A stretch of DNA of 64,000 nucleotides, taken from NCBI RefSeq assembly GCF_028769735.1, contig NC_088172.1, positions 73,990,631 to 74,054,630 on the forward strand. Direction: 5' to 3'. This stretch comes from Zonotrichia leucophrys gambelii. Taxonomy: Eukaryota > Chordata > Aves > Passeriformes > Passerellidae. This document shows positions 13,703 to 27,254 of the stretch, piece by piece. A program made the position numbers and the translations under genes. A model generated the notes under the pieces. The model ran no database searches, had not been told where the DNA came from, and was given only the letters and a program-made list of their open reading frames with translations. Within the stretch, counting starts at the first letter, position 1; every line of letters starts with the position of its first letter.

Positions 13703-15400
13703 ACACTATGGTAGCACATCAGGTTCCCCTCCTTGGCTGGTCACAGCAACTTAACCTTAACCAAGCAGCACTGTAGAGCGATGGGTGCTGCAGAGCCAGT
13801 GTACTCTGCAGTACAGGTTCCTGCAGGGAGGAGAGCTGTGGCCTGGGTCCTGCTGTGGCCTCAGGCCCTGCCCCTGCTGGCCACCTCTGGCTGCTCAGGA
13901 TTTCCTGCAGGTCAGCACGTCTGGGCCAGAAACAACACATCTGTCACATCCTCAGCTGAAAATCAGCTCTTGCTGAACCTGACGCATTTCAGAGTTGCAC
14001 ACAGGTGAACTGCTCTGAGTGTAGCTTTGCCTGTATGCACACATAATGCAGTGCCATGGTCAGACACTGATCACACTGGGGCCACAGAGGCATTTCAGTG
14101 ACACATTCCCGCTCATGATACTGAGTTTCCCCATCTCATTCAGGGTGTTGGAGTTGTAGAGGGCACTGACTCACAGGCCACTCCCATCTTTTTCATCCTA
14201 CAATTCATTGCAAAATGTTACATCTAACTACCTTTGCTTGTAACATCAACTGTGAGGGGTAGTTCCTTCTCTGCACTGAGTTCTCTGCACATTCATCATC
14301 CTCTGTTGGTTCCCTGTGACCCCAGTGTTCAGATCTGCATATGACCAAAACTATCCAAACCTAGGAGGTTTTCTATGTGCTAGTCTTCCAGCTACTCTAC
14401 AGTACAACCTGCCTTGACTTCCATGCTGCTTTGATGTAAAATGTGCCTTGGAACATTCCATCCTTGATACCCTCTACCTGTTGGCTCTTTTTACATTTCA
14501 CACATTTATGGATTTATTTGCTTGCCTTGGCCCAACATCCTACTCATATCAATTATTTCAGTCTTCCCCACACAGCAGTTTTCCAGCCCCATCATAGAAA
14601 CATAGTTGCTCTTTTAGAAAAAAAATTCTCCATTAACTAAGTTGCTTTCACTTTTACTGGCTGCAGCGTGCCACAGTCACTGATTAAGTTCATCTTCATG
14701 TTCAGCAAACAGATTTGTATGGTATTGAAAGGTTTTGATCTCTTTCCTGGGGGGCTGATCATTGAGCTCTAACACAAAGCTCTGGTTCAGCACCATCCCT
14801 TTACTGTTTTTCAACAGAGCTAGGACTAGAGACAGGATGGTTCAGTGCTTGGGACACCGAGAGGCAACGCAAGGGACTGTGCTGCAATCTCTTTCCTGGC
14901 ACCGGCTTCCCACAAGGCTTGGAATGATCACTTGATCTCTTTGGCTCTGAGTGCCCCAGCGAGGGCTCGCCAGAGAAGTTCCACCCCCAAACACAGTCAC
15001 AGCCCACTGCAGCAGGCAGTAGCTTTTCCTCGGACATCCTTAAAAAGCACCCTGCTTCCCGAGTGTAGTGATCTAACCCAAGGCAGGAATGTTATATCCC
15101 TCTAAATGCAGCCCCCATTAGGCTGCGATCAGCAGAGGTACTGTGACAAGGGACACAAACTATTTCAAACCTTTCCCACTGCTGTGGCTTGCCAGGTTTG
15201 CACAGAGAAGTTTTGCTGGTGTAGCCTGGGCCAATGCATCTCCGAACCTTATGGACGGGGGACAATAGGCAATCCAGGCCTCACAGACTATTTAAGAATA
15301 AACTCCAGACTGTGAGCTGCTCAGACATCTTGGTTGTCGACTGCATATAGGTGCCATCCTAAAACTGTGAAACTGAATACCCTTAATTTAAAAATTCATG
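13703..15400. other. Intergenic, nothing recognised
   Basis: Mixed composition. No frame with plausible coding character and no repeat I can name. Confidence 0.5.
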
Positions 15401-15840
15401 CCCAGATCTGTGCTTTGCCCTTCATCCTTGCATTTACAGAAGGCTAAATTGAGATCCCAGATTTTACATCCAAACGCCGAAATGTTCACAATTCAGGCTC
15501 CTGCGAAGGCTTACAGACAAGCACATTTTAGAACTGCATCGTGTAAACTGTTTATGTGCTGAAAGAAAGCCAGGGATTTTGCTAATGACAAAGAAATTGT
15601 TCTCTCCTCTGATAGCTGAAAGAATTCCTCTAATGACAATAAACCCCCTCTTTTGCAAATTTGCTTTGGGTAGATGGCAAGATTAAAGAACAAGCAGCCC
15701 AGCTATGATTTTTCAGATTGCATAAGTACCTTAAAAAGATGTTCATTATCTAAAGTGACGCCTCTTCCCTAATTGCAATGCCACTATTATGTGAGATTAA
15801 TTTTTTTTTTTCCCAAGCCCTCGTAGACAGTAAAACCACG
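15401..15840. promoter_or_regulatory. Conserved-element-like segment
   Basis: Complex AT-leaning sequence with CCTAATTGCAATG, GAGATTAATTTT, CTCTAATGACAATAAA, a homeodomain-type GCTAATGACA and paired AATGACA words. It lies directly left of the GC-rich patch at 15.86 kb. Regulatory role is inferred. Confidence 0.35.
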
Positions 15841-15859
15841 TTTTAGCCTCAGGAGTGAG

Positions 15860-16720
15860 CCTTGCTTGGAGAGGTAGTGCTTGCTAACGGAGATGGGGGC
15901 AGGTGTGGGTCCCCCCCGACGGCTGCCTGTGCTGTGCTGCGAGGACCGCTCTGCTCCTGTCCTCACCTCACCCCGTCACATCCAATCTGCTGCCCCAAAT
16001 CACAAATGGGAATAAAAAGAAGTGCAAAACCCTCGACTGGGAGGCGGTTGCAGAAAAAGCTGAGGCTGACACTGAAAACCAACATCTCCGACAACTTGCA
16101 CACACCAAGAAATATTTGTTTGTTTGCTTCGACTCCCGCTCCTCCTGCTCATTCAGCCCCTGGTACGGTGCCAGGGCCTGGCCGCATGTCCCATCCCGGT
16201 GGGATCGGGCACCCCGCCGGAGGGGAGCAGCAGCGGCTCCTGCCGTGGGTCTCGGGCTGGGAAAAGCGGGAGCTTTGCGGTCCCCGTGAGGAGCTCGGCG
16301 CAAGGGAGGCTGGCAGCATCCCTGCCCAGCCGCCGCGGGAGGCAGGGCAGCCGCCTGCCTGCGCCGAGGCTTTTCTTCCTGTACGGAGAAAGGTGGAGAC
16401 AAAGCGTCTTTCATGCCCGGCTGCACCAGGCGGAATTGTTGCCGGGGCCGAAAGGGCACCACCAAATCGCGGCGAGCAGGGTGCCCGCAGCGCCCCGGGG
16501 CTGCTCCCGTCTCCGCGGGGCAAATACACGGCACAGGCGGAGTTTGCACCGAGCCCCCGACAGCGTCTGTGCCTGCCCTCACCCAGGCTCCCGGCTGCCA
16601 CCACCACCAGCAAATCGGCGCTTTGGTGCCCCACAACTCACCCACATTTGCAAGTGTCCCTCAGCGCACAAAAGGGGCTCTGGAAAGGGACGGTAACCCC
16701 CTGCTATCGGCTTTCAGAGA
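15860..16720. other. GC-rich, CpG-containing patch without a recognised gene
   Basis: The densest part (about 16140-16620) is rich in CpG, CCGCCG-type and GCGG words. A 315-codon plus-strand frame (15862-16809) and 225- and 161-codon minus-strand frames overlap across it. They are low-complexity (P, G, A, R, S) and match no family I know, so I read them as stop-poor GC DNA. It could be an orphan CpG island or an unannotated promoter. Confidence 0.5.
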
Positions 16721-17400
16721 ATCGGTGTTATTGGGGCAGGAATTTATTAAGGTTTCTGTTTCTCTTTGAAATACCTAAGTATAACATATGCATCCATATG
16801 TACACTTGAAATTGCTGGGAACTCTGTAAACCTTGTCATTTTAATCCTGTTAGATGGTTTATATTTAATTGGTTGCTAGTGAGAGATGAAAATTTCACAG
16901 ATCTCCTAAAGGAATGAATATTGTTAATCAGCTCATTTAGCAAGGGAGAAGGATACATGTCCTCTCTCTAAACCAGCATTTCACAGCACTGCACGGGTTC
17001 CAGTTACTGCAGGAGTCAGCTACCCCTCAAAAAAAAAAAGTTGAAAATTAATCCAAAGCTAAATCAGTGACATGATTGTATTCCCATTACATTCCACTTA
17101 AATGCATATGTTTACAATATCCTTTAATAATAATAATTATTAAACATAGTAAAATACTTCCAAACTTGGCTCATGGCATCGTTGTACTTCTAGTGGAAAA
17201 AAAATTATCTGAAGCCCTGTCAATATGCCACTTCCTCCTCCCCCATCTTTTAACAGAAGCAGCCTCCAGTGAAATAATCCAAGCTGTGTTCAAGAAGTTG
17301 GCAAGTGGGTCCAATTAAATGTGGTTTTAGTGTATTCTGGCATTTGCATATCTAGTTTGCCAAGAAGTAATGTTTTAGAAAAAAAAAAAAAACACACCAC
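16721..17400. promoter_or_regulatory. AT-rich segment with conserved-element look
   Basis: It contains TTTAATTGGTTGC, ATTGTTAATCAGC, an (ATA)n patch (about 17126-17143) and a POU octamer ATTTGCAT at 17342-17349. An A run of about 15 lies near 17378. Regulatory role is inferred. Confidence 0.25.
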
Positions 17401-17419
17401 AAAAAAACCACACAAAAAA

Positions 17420-17760
17420 CCCCAGCGTTGGTCCAGACAGAGAGTGGATGATGTGATGCATCAATGAACTTTGTCCCATGAATCACAGTGGTTTAAATGA
17501 ATAAATAAATAAATAATTTTGGTCTCATCTATTGCCCCTTTTTGGCTAACAGGCTTTACAATAATCTGAATGTCCTGTAAAAGAAAACACACAGAGGGAA
17601 TATTAGAAAATTAATTCAGCAGAAGAAAAACCAGCTTTAATATTTAGTGAGTCATTAAAAAACTTAAATCACAATGACCTTTATTTAACGGAAATATTTA
17701 ATGCCTTAGCGGAGCCGTTCTGCAGATAAACAGTGATTAAATAAAGCAGTCCATCAAAAC
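17420..17760. promoter_or_regulatory. Conserved-element-like segment
   Basis: A TGATGCATCA palindrome (17454-17463) and a short (AAAT)n tract (17499-17516) are followed by AATTAATTCAGC, GAGTCATTAAAAAACTT and AATCACAATGACC. Inference from word content only. Confidence 0.35.
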
Positions 17761-18139
17761 AGCGCCTGTTCCCCAGGACGCAGAGCTGAGAAGTCAATCG
17801 TTGTTCGCGAGAGCGATCGCTCACCGCTGCTGCGAGCGGCGCCTCGTTTGTTGTGGCTCCCTGTCCTCCCGTCGGGAGCACCACTGCAGGCACCTCCTGG
17901 CACCCCAGCCCCTCTGTTCCCTCTGCCCGTGGGTGCTGTGCAGACCCCCGGGCGTGGGAGCTCCCACTGCCCCCAGGCCGCACCTCTGCCATCACTGTGC
18001 GGTGCCAGTGAGAGGCCACAGGTGCAATCGCTCACCTTATTCATTGCTACAGCCCAGAGAAAAACCCCAGCAAAGGAAAGATATTTGGAAAACAAAAAAA
18101 ACCCGCCCCAAACCCCTCGCAAACCCTAATTCTCCACAA
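17761..18139. other. CpG-containing patch
   Basis: A burst of CpGs at 17805-17875 includes a 12-base perfect palindrome GAGCGATCGCTC (17811-17822). ATCGCTCACC recurs at 18027-18036. Overlapping frames on both strands look random. Confidence 0.45.
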
Positions 18140-18500
18140 GACTAAGCGTAAAATGATGTTTAATGTATACTGGCCATTCCTTTCACTCATTTATTCCATA
18201 GCCAGGACAACCTCACTACAAAGCAAGGAGAGTTAATTAATAAAACGAGGCAGCGTGGGGTTATATGGAATCTTTAAAGCCTTTATCAGTTTGCCAGTCC
18301 ATTAGCGGGGCTGCATTCTCCGCAAACTCCCTGCTCCAATATGTGCAGCAGAGCAGTTAATTTCTTTTGGACTCAGTCTATGGCACCAAGCTGCTTTTTT
18401 TTTTTTCCATCTTTATCCAAACAAACTATTAAATAATCAACAAATAAGAATATTTAACCCAAAATAATGAGAGGAATGATCGCTCGCCTAAAAACTATAA
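18140..18500. promoter_or_regulatory. Conserved-element-like segment
   Basis: GAGAGTTAATTAATAAAACG (TAATTAAT homeodomain core), ACTCATTTATTCC and GCAGTTAATTTC lie in complex sequence. It ends with a variant ATCGCTCGCC (18479-18488). Regulatory role is inferred. Confidence 0.35.
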
Positions 18501-21500
18501 ATTAAAGCTATCCAGTCACAAAAGAAAGTTGAGTCATCCATTAAGCAACAAAGGAGAAGGAAAAAATAGATCTCACTCGGATGTTTTTGTGGCATTGGTT
18601 GGCTTGCAAATGTGCCCAAGCCGAGGCCCCAGGAGGATGGACGGCTGGAGACTGAAATTGCTCCGAGACCATCATCAGGCAAGAGTTTCCAAAATATTAG
18701 AGTAGTATGACCCAAAAACCAAGTAAACAATAAGATGAAGGCCTCTGTGTCCCTCACTCTGACTGAAGTGTAGGGTAGGACCTGTCGTTTGGGGCTGGCT
18801 GTGGATGGGGAGCCCTCATCCAGGAGCAGCGCACGGCCTGGAGAAACGCACTGTGCAGTGAGATATGGCAAAGCCCAGCTGCACCGAGGGGTCAGGCCAC
18901 CCTGCACTGGTGCCACAGCATCCTCACCCTTCACCAAAAGGCTGGGGAGGGGGTGATGAAGGGACCTCCCTGCATTGCTGCCACACCATGGAGCCAGGAG
19001 TGCATTCCTCTCCTTCCCCATGAGGAGAGCAACAGAGCCAGGAACCTGCCAGCTGCCTGTCATTGCTGACCTCGTTGCCCTGTGTGGCTGCTGCAAGCTC
19101 AGGCAGCAGCACTTTCCAAGGGACTGCGATGGAAAGCAAACCCCAATTTTAGGAGCAAACTCCCCTCCCTGTTCCCTCCTTCTCCTCACCACCCCCCACC
19201 AGTCGTGCACAAGAGCTGTGGTTAAAAATGGGGGGGGGCATTTTGCAGTGATTTCCAACCCCCCAGCTGTATTTCTCAGAGTAGTTTTCTTGTGGATGCT
19301 GTGCTAACAAGATGCTTGACAGGCACCAGGCTGCGCGCTCACAGCCACGCTGCCGACTGCCGAAATTCACAGCCCGCTTCCACACGGCACAACGGGAGAA
19401 AGCCTCCTTCGCGGCATGTGCCCGGGATGGCAAAACGGTCTCCCAGGGAAAGTGAGGCTGGGGAGGTGGAAAGGAAAGGGGGCAGTTGCAGGAGTATGCA
19501 CATAACCTGGAAAAATCCTACAGCTGAAGTCATTAGCCCTTCCTTATTTTTCTAAATAAATTGCTTAGACAGAAACCAGGGGTTGCAGCAAGTGCCCACT
19601 GAAGACCAGCAAGTACCTCAGAAGGATCTGTGATGGAACAAACACTTCCATAATTAACTTAATTTCTGCCCAGAACCCAGGGATGAACTTCTATTTAACC
19701 ATACTCCTCCGGTGTTCTCCAGAGGACTTGAAAATTGTTTTCTCTTAGCAACAAATAACTCTGGGAGAACGCGTTCAAATCGGATCCGCCGACAGCAGAA
19801 AGGCGCTGAGCCAAGCCTAACATCAGGCATCAAACATGGTGCACAAAGGGGCTGGAGAGGTAGCACAGAAGATGTGATGAAAATGCTCTGAAATATCAAA
19901 CCTTGCATCCAGCCTCAGGAAAAACATGACTTTCACTGATGACTTTCATTCTCTCTTTTTTTTTTTCCTTTTAATCCTTCTTCAATACGTTCAGTGGCTT
20001 TGAATTAGCCACATCATTTTACCAAGCAACACTGGCCACAGACTTCCCACTCCCAATGCCTCATTCAGTAGGAGAGCACGAGAAAGCCAGGGATCTCTGC
20101 TCCAGGGATGGGGTCTTGCACTGCCCCAACAATGAGACTTCAAGTGTGGGCTTCAAAACCATGATTCTGACATCTGTAAAGTTATGAGGAGGAGATTTGC
20201 CTTTCTTTGTTCAAAGTTAGAAAAAAAAGGAAGAAGCCTTTGAGATGAATTAAAAATGTTTCATCCTCCAGGACTGCATCAGGAGTGAGGCTCCCAACCT
20301 TGCCGTGGTATATTGCTTCCTTCCTAAGAGCCAGAACAAAAAAAAAAGGAAAAAACCCCTCATAATGCTTTTGTCCTTAATAAGAATCAAAGTAGTGTAG
20401 AAAATGGACTTTATACCTCCCATTCCCATAGCCTGATTAATGTGCTCTGTCTTTCAACATGTGCTTTCTCTTAAACCTCATTTTTCTGTAATTTCCTTCA
20501 TTCTTTTAACAATGTGCTTATCCCCCTTCTAAAAAAAAAGAAAAAGCCATTCTTTACAGATGTTGCCTCTCTTCTCACCACAGTCCAAAGCACAGGCTCA
20601 TCCTCCTTCTTCTAAATGAAAGGAGATGAGGTTGTTTCGAAAGGTGAGTATCAAAATTAAATTTTAGCAATACATGGTAAACGGATGTTTTTGTAAATAA
20701 TTTTTTCCTGCCCGAGACATATTCCTACTCTGTTCTGGAAGTAACAATAGCTACCCAAAGTAGCTGAGTATTTCCAAAAGTGAAATTTTGCCTGCCATTA
20801 ATGCAGGCAGTTTGGGGCTGAAAGGATCTGGCTCAGCTATGAACAACTGTAGGACCTATCAAAGGCTCTTGATAAAAAAAATCCTAAAACACTAAATGGT
20901 CGTGCTTTCATGTGGGGGAGCCCTGAATCTGAAGAGCACCAACCTAAAATAGAAGGCTAACATTAGGACGAGTGCTAGTCATCTACTCACTGTCTTGAAG
21001 GTGACTCATATGTAGCTCACAGTCAGGTAGGTCCCAAATCTTAACACCTCTGCTCCCCCTCAGGCTCACATTCCATGAAGAAGGGTTGGGAGACCAGACC
21101 CTCACATCTGTCACACTTCTTTTTAAATAGCATTGCAGTACTGCACCCAGGTATCCAGCTCCAGACCATCCAGCAGCATTCCTAATTCAGAGTACAAGCC
21201 TTTAAAATCAGATTGTACCCTCAAGTACTTCTGGGAATTGCACATCCACAGGCCCAGGGCAGGCAGGGAGCGCTCCCATCTCCATTCTCTGCTGAGAAAG
21301 CGTGAGCACAGTTGCTTTAATGCCTTGCTTGAATCCACGTTATCCAGCGTCTTCCCAGAAGCAACGCTTCAGGCATTTTCGATCCCTCTGGCAGAAGCGT
21401 GCCCACAAACCTGCTGGTGTTTGGGATGAAGGTGCTGTTTGCCACAAGCTGCTGACCCCTGGCCATCCTGCTGGTGGGAGCAGGGAATGGTCTGGCTCAG

Positions 21501-24480
21501 CCCCACCAATGACCCCAGTGTCTGCCTCATGCCCTCGCCCCGACACCGCAGCTCAGGCTGCAAGGTGAGCGCGGCTCTGCTGCACTTGCTCTGCTCAGCA
21601 GGAATCCCACCTTTGCTTCCACGCTGCAAACTTCATGTTATAGATTAGAGGGAATAAGGGAGCACATTAAAATTAGCAGTCTTAAGGAAAAAAAAAAAGA
21701 AAAAGAAAAAAGCTTGATCTAGTCCCATTTTTAACTACTGGCTACGGGCATGAAAGGTTTCTTCACTAAGATTTTAAAATGCATGGGTTTCTTGATCCAA
21801 ATTTAGCCTAAGAATAACAAATTTCCTGAGTGAAATAATGCTATATACCATTTGTTTCCTCGCTTTTTATTTAAAGTTTTGTTTTTGCGAGACTTTTCCA
21901 ATCATTAACGAAAAGTAAAAAAAATTATGTTTGTCACAATAAATTGGGCAAAACACAACTTCAGGTTCATCTTGAGCTTCAGGAGTTTTTCCTTTTAAGT
22001 ATTTAGTAGCAGTCTTGAGAAAACCTTGGAAGTATGTTGCAATGAGTTATCCAACACTTACAGAGGTATGCTGGTCTCTCTGTCAACAGGGAGCCCAGTG
22101 TTCCTGTGTTCATTAAATAATATCCTCATAATTAATACAGAGATTAACAACTCTTCAGTTCTCCACAAATTAAGAATTGCCTAGTTAGTCTCAGCCTGTT
22201 AAACCACAGATTTTTCTTAAAAGTCACTCAGTCATTTGAAAATAACGAAATACTGGTATTTATAGTGTTTTCAAGCTGTCATGTATTTAATCCTGAAAAT
22301 CATCTATGAACAGAAATCATATTTTGGATATATGGTGCCAGTCAAACTACTTTAAAAAAGAGAGAACAAGCTACAGAAAATTAAGACCTGGTAGCTATAG
22401 CCTATGAAGACAGAATATGTTTCATTAAGACTTTAACTATTTTTTATCTTGGTATGAATTTCCAAAATTATCTCAACATGAATCCTCACTAAGTGTGAAT
22501 ACATGGCAAATGTAGTTGAAAATAAATTATATCTTGTATGATAAACCTCTATCAGTTTCAAGGAGTTTTATTTATAGATAAAGTACATTTTTAAAATGGC
22601 AAAAAAAAAATTTGTAAAATGTATATTGGGAACACATCCAAAAGTTTAAAAAAAGGAGCTTTAATGCTAAAATTGAAGACTATTTGACAAAAGCACATAA
22701 AAGCATCGAGACTAGCTTTTATTTTCTTAATAGATATAAATAAGACTTAACAAAACTGTATTTTGGGAAGGTTGTGAAAGAAATATTTAAATCTCTATCT
22801 AGATTTACATCCAGATACAGTGTATACCATGCCGTGGAGCTGTTTTGAGACAGTTAAGCCTTTTAATATACCTCCTGTAGTACTGAGGCAGTAACATATT
22901 GCTTTACCAGCTAAATCCTTTCGGAAGTCATGATGTGCATGTAACTTGCTCTTTAAATATTTTACTAATTTAAAGCTGGGTTTCATGCACTGGGTTGTTA
23001 TGGCTGGGGATGTGCTGTCTAAATCCCTATCTGGCATGTTCTGGACGTGGCATAAAAAAATCCTTCTTGGTGCTCAGATTAGCACTGATAACTGCAGGAA
23101 TCACAAGCAAGGTTGCACAAGACCCCGTTGTGGTGGCTGCTACGTGTGAGCACTAAACACGTCTTCTAGAGATCTTTAAGGAATTACTCAGGCTATGATT
23201 TTGATGCACACCTAGATAAAAATTAGCAAGATATTTTTAACTACTTCCACACATGTTCATATCCAGTATGCATTTTAAAGCACAACAGTGAGTTTAAGAA
23301 CAGTGCACATTAAAATGTCCTAAAAAATATTCACCAGCTGTATTTTGCATTCAAACATTTACTTGTTTCCTGCAGTCCCTGAAGTACCCAGTCACACATT
23401 ACTTTCAGTTCTGAGGCTATACTGCATACCTTCCTTCTCCTTTGCAGCCCCAAGCAAAACCTTGCTAAAGCCAGGCTGCAATGTCTCAAAAAGAAAAGAA
23501 AATTTGGCCCCCTGGTAACAGCTGCGGTACAGGAGAGGCATGAAGTCTGTCCCAGTGAGGGACAGTTTTACACAGGATTGAGGACTTGTGTCCCCCTGCC
23601 ACAAATGGTTGATGTTAAGGAGTTATCAAGAATGAAAACTGGGTCCATTATGCATGAAGAGGCTGGTGTATTAGTGGAACAACTGTGTTCTAAGGAAAAC
23701 AAGCCTGAAAGTAAGAAACTGAATTAAAGCAAAATGAACCTGAGGATAATAAGCAGACAACTTAAACGAGTTCAGTTGGCGAGAAAAATTGACTAACCCA
23801 AGAAGGTCAATGTAAGAGAAATACTCCAGCTGAAACATTGATTATTTTTGAAAACAAGATATGTATTTGTTTTTGGGTTTTTTTTCCCAAACATCTCTGT
23901 TACTGGAGACCTCTGCAGCCTTTGCCGTGCCTGCCAGAGTTCAGCCTGTGGCACCTTTGGCTTTCCCGCTGCCTGGCTGTGCAGAAGGCTCACCCCTCTC
24001 CTGCTCCGGCAGCGCCGCGTAAGCTGCCGATTATTTGCACCAAGAGCATTTCGCTTTGACAATTGATTGAAAGTAACACTTCCTTTTTAGCCTACGAGAA
24101 CAAAATGCATAACCTTTCCAAAAAGGACCATTTCTCTTTGGTAAGACCCATTTACAGGTTTAGCTGGATTTTATCATGCTAGCAGGAGCTGCTGACTGTA
24201 GATTTCAAGGAGCAGGACTCTTCTGTTTGTCCACATTTGCCAGCAAAAGGGAACCTTTCCATCTTCAGTTCAAAAACACTCATACAAATAAAAGATCGGC
24301 TCCTCTCTTACCATCTAGAAAAATTTTTTTACTACCAAAATCACTACATTTAATGACATTATTAAAATCTGAATGAAGAGTTACAAAATTTTCACAGGAC
24401 TCCTGAAGTAGAATATTTCTGAAGAGCCAAAAGATTTATGCATTGTTTTTTCCTCCCTTTAAAAATATAAAAAAATCTGT
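18501..24480. other. Intergenic, no gene or recognised repeat
   Basis: Mixed sequence; AT-rich at 21650-22800, with short A runs (20339, 20531, 21689, 22603). A 256-codon minus-strand frame at 18488-19258 has no domain and overlaps plus-strand frames. A short hairpin (TGCCTGC/GCAGGCA) lies at 20789-20809. Confidence 0.5.
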
Positions 24481-24920
24481 TAAAATTCACATTTACTGTG
24501 CCAGTAAGAAAACCTTAATATGCTTTGGTTAGATATCTTTAATAAAAGCCCATACTCTGGATTTTTTCAGTTCGGAAATCACATGGACAAAGAGTATTAA
24601 TAATGTATAAATTTGAAATCTTGCCACAGAGAATTATATGACATTTTATTACCAGTTTTCTAAATTTAGGCTATTTTTTGCAGGATTGAAATGTATTTTA
24701 CCTTCATTCTGAAGGAATTTGGATTGCTTCAAAGTGAGGGGAGGGAGCAGGTAGAAATTTTATCCCCTTCCAAGTTTGCCTCAGCTACAAATTGCTGCAG
24801 CTTCGCTGATCATAAAACAGTGGGGTCAGAGTTTCATTTTTGAGTAGGCTAGCAAAATGTATTTTCGAAGTTTTTTATGCTTATTAGGAATCAATAAAAA
24901 AGTTAGAGCAATTGATTATT
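24481..24920. promoter_or_regulatory. Conserved-element-like segment
   Basis: AT-rich but complex, with GAGTATTAATAATG, AGATATCTTTAATAAAAGCC, GCAATTGATTATTGCAG and AATCAATAAA words. Inferred regulatory element. Confidence 0.3.
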
Positions 24921-27254
24921 GCAGATTCAGCCGGGGGAGGCAGGAGGCATTCAGTCCACTGCCAAATCACTTGCTCTACTGTCTGCAGAAGGAAAGCAGA
25001 GTTACGCTGTCGCAGGGAGAGAGAATAGCAGTGCCCTGCCCGAGCAGGTGAGCCAGCACAGGGCAAAAGGGAATCTGTAGCTTTGCAAATTAATTTTAAA
25101 ATTTTACTGAGGCTTCCAACAAGGCAATGCAAGTGTTGAGGGAGTATACTGGCTTCATTTAGGGTCAACAGAAGTACATGCGATTGTTTGGCGCTCATTT
25201 TTACCCTAAGGCAGGACAGCAGGAAAAACAATGAGGAGCCCTTCCCTTTCTTGGCCAGAAAGTTTTGTTTTAAACTCCTACCAAGTTTTTCAAATTGCAC
25301 CTAATACAAACAGATCTCAGTAAGTCGATGGTCTGCTCTGCTGTGCCTGGTTCAAAAGTCTCTGTCCCACCAAACCCCTAAGCTTCAGTTTGGAGCAAAC
25401 ACGCATAACTAAAAGAATATTAAGCTGTTATTGGCAGTGATTAAAAAAAATAGCCAAATTATGTATTTAGCATTTTTCCTGTGAGTCAGGCTAGAAGTAC
25501 TCACAGTTAAAAAGTGATGACTATCAATGGTCAGAGAAAGTTGTCTGAACCCGTGAAGTTTAGAGCGTAGCTCCCATTCCCGCGCCTTGCCTTCAACCAT
25601 CATGGCAACACGAACGGTGAGGATTTTGTAACCACAATATCCTCAAGCCAAATAAAATGCTTATTCATGCTTCATGATCTAGGGACTCTATTAAAAAAAA
25701 GAAGAGGAAAGAAGGAAAATGCTACAGCTGTTTAGGTCAGTCAGTACATTAAACGCTGTGGCGAGAAGCAGCACACGGGAGTACGTTTCATCTTTTCATT
25801 GAAGAAACACTTGGATGGTCACAAGTGTGTGCTACACACGTACAAACCATCTCTAGATAAACCAAAGTATAAAGAATATTTTCAATTACTTTGTCACTAA
25901 CAGCTAAGTTATGTTTTCTGTTCCCTTCTGAAGAAAGACTCCTTCTAAGTCTAGTTTTATTTGGGAATCTACAATCCTTGAAAATCTTAATGTTGGAGAA
26001 CAAATGGTGAATCTGCCTGGAGCCACAGCCAAAGCTCATCAGCTGCACAGATTTCAGCACTGCAATATTAGTAGTCTTTCAGTCTTGACGATACTTAAAC
26101 CCATCTTAACTACACATAATATTCTACCTTCTGAAAGCCTACAGAAAAGGTCTGCTGCTAGAAAACAGAGATGCTGCAATGAGCTAATTGACAGAAGAAA
26201 ATATTTTCAAAATATTTCTTAATAACACAAAAAACTCACACCACAAACACAGCAAAGGGTGACTGTAAATTGTTATAAAGAATAAAACAGTGAAAAAGAT
26301 CATTTTGGCTACATGCAAATTACCGCCGATGTAGGAAGAGAAGCAGAATGGCTTAGGCACCGAGATTCACTTGGTCACTGCACAACTTGAGTTGTACCTA
26401 GGCAGATGAGAAGTGTAATGAAATGTTTAAATTAAGGTTATTTTTCCCCCATCAAATTGGCCCTGCTGTCTCTGTTCCAGCCTTCTAATTTAGCTCCACT
26501 TTTGTATTCCCATTGGGCTCCAAAGCGCTGGTCTCATTCCTAGGATAGAGCAGCTTAAAACAAGAATTCTGGGTATATCCTGCAACAAGCATCTAAACCA
26601 GGTCTTTTTAAAAGGTTTAGCTAAGCTTATACTTTTTTTATTTTTAGAGTAACATTTAGTCTGTAAGAGAAATACCCAAAAGATTTAGGATTATTTCAAT
26701 TTTCCTCTGTAGTCCAGACAGCTTTGATGCGTTACCAGTAGTTTGGACATTCTGACTGCCTACTGTAGCACTGACAGCCAGTCAGCACCCGGCCAATGCT
26801 TCAGATTAAGTTGTTGCCTTCTGCTCTGCTGTTCTCACAGAGACTGATATATCAAGAGAGTGAGCCCAAGAGAGCTCCTCGGAGTGAAATTAAGCCTACA
26901 AAGGGAATTGTGTGCCTGCACAGATATTTGCATGGCAGTAAAATTTCTGGAATTCAATAGATTGCTTCTGCAAAAGTCTTTGGGGAAGTAAAAAATAATA
27001 ATTATTAAAAAATACCTCTACAGAATGATCAAGAGCTGCACACAGAGAAATGCTTTCAAAACACAAGCATTTAATTTTTTTAAATGTTAAGTGAGATGTA
27101 AATATGCATGGTAGCAACAAAGTGCCCAAAAGCATACTGAAAACATATTCCATACACAGTTAGCAATAGAAGTCTGTACAAAAGTAATAAAGTTACACAA
27201 TATAAAAAATACTCCATAACTATAATTTAAAAGAGGGAAAAAAGACAAGGGAAT
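24921..27254. other. Intergenic flank 3' of ZBTB18
   Basis: AT-rich sequence without a gene. POU octamers lie at 26313-26320 and 26926-26933. About 26280-26560 is complex and could be regulatory. No repeat recognised. Confidence 0.45.

Noticed and set aside
14784..14792. TTCAGCACC, half of an REST/NRSF site
   Set aside because: The second half (GGACAG) is missing and one half-site is expected by chance.
15862..16809. 315-codon plus-strand frame
   Set aside because: Low-complexity P/G/A/R/S composition in GC-rich DNA, competing long frames on the other strand, no domain and no splice or promoter context.
18488..19258. 256-codon minus-strand frame
   Set aside because: No domain, biased composition and overlapping plus-strand frames; probably chance.
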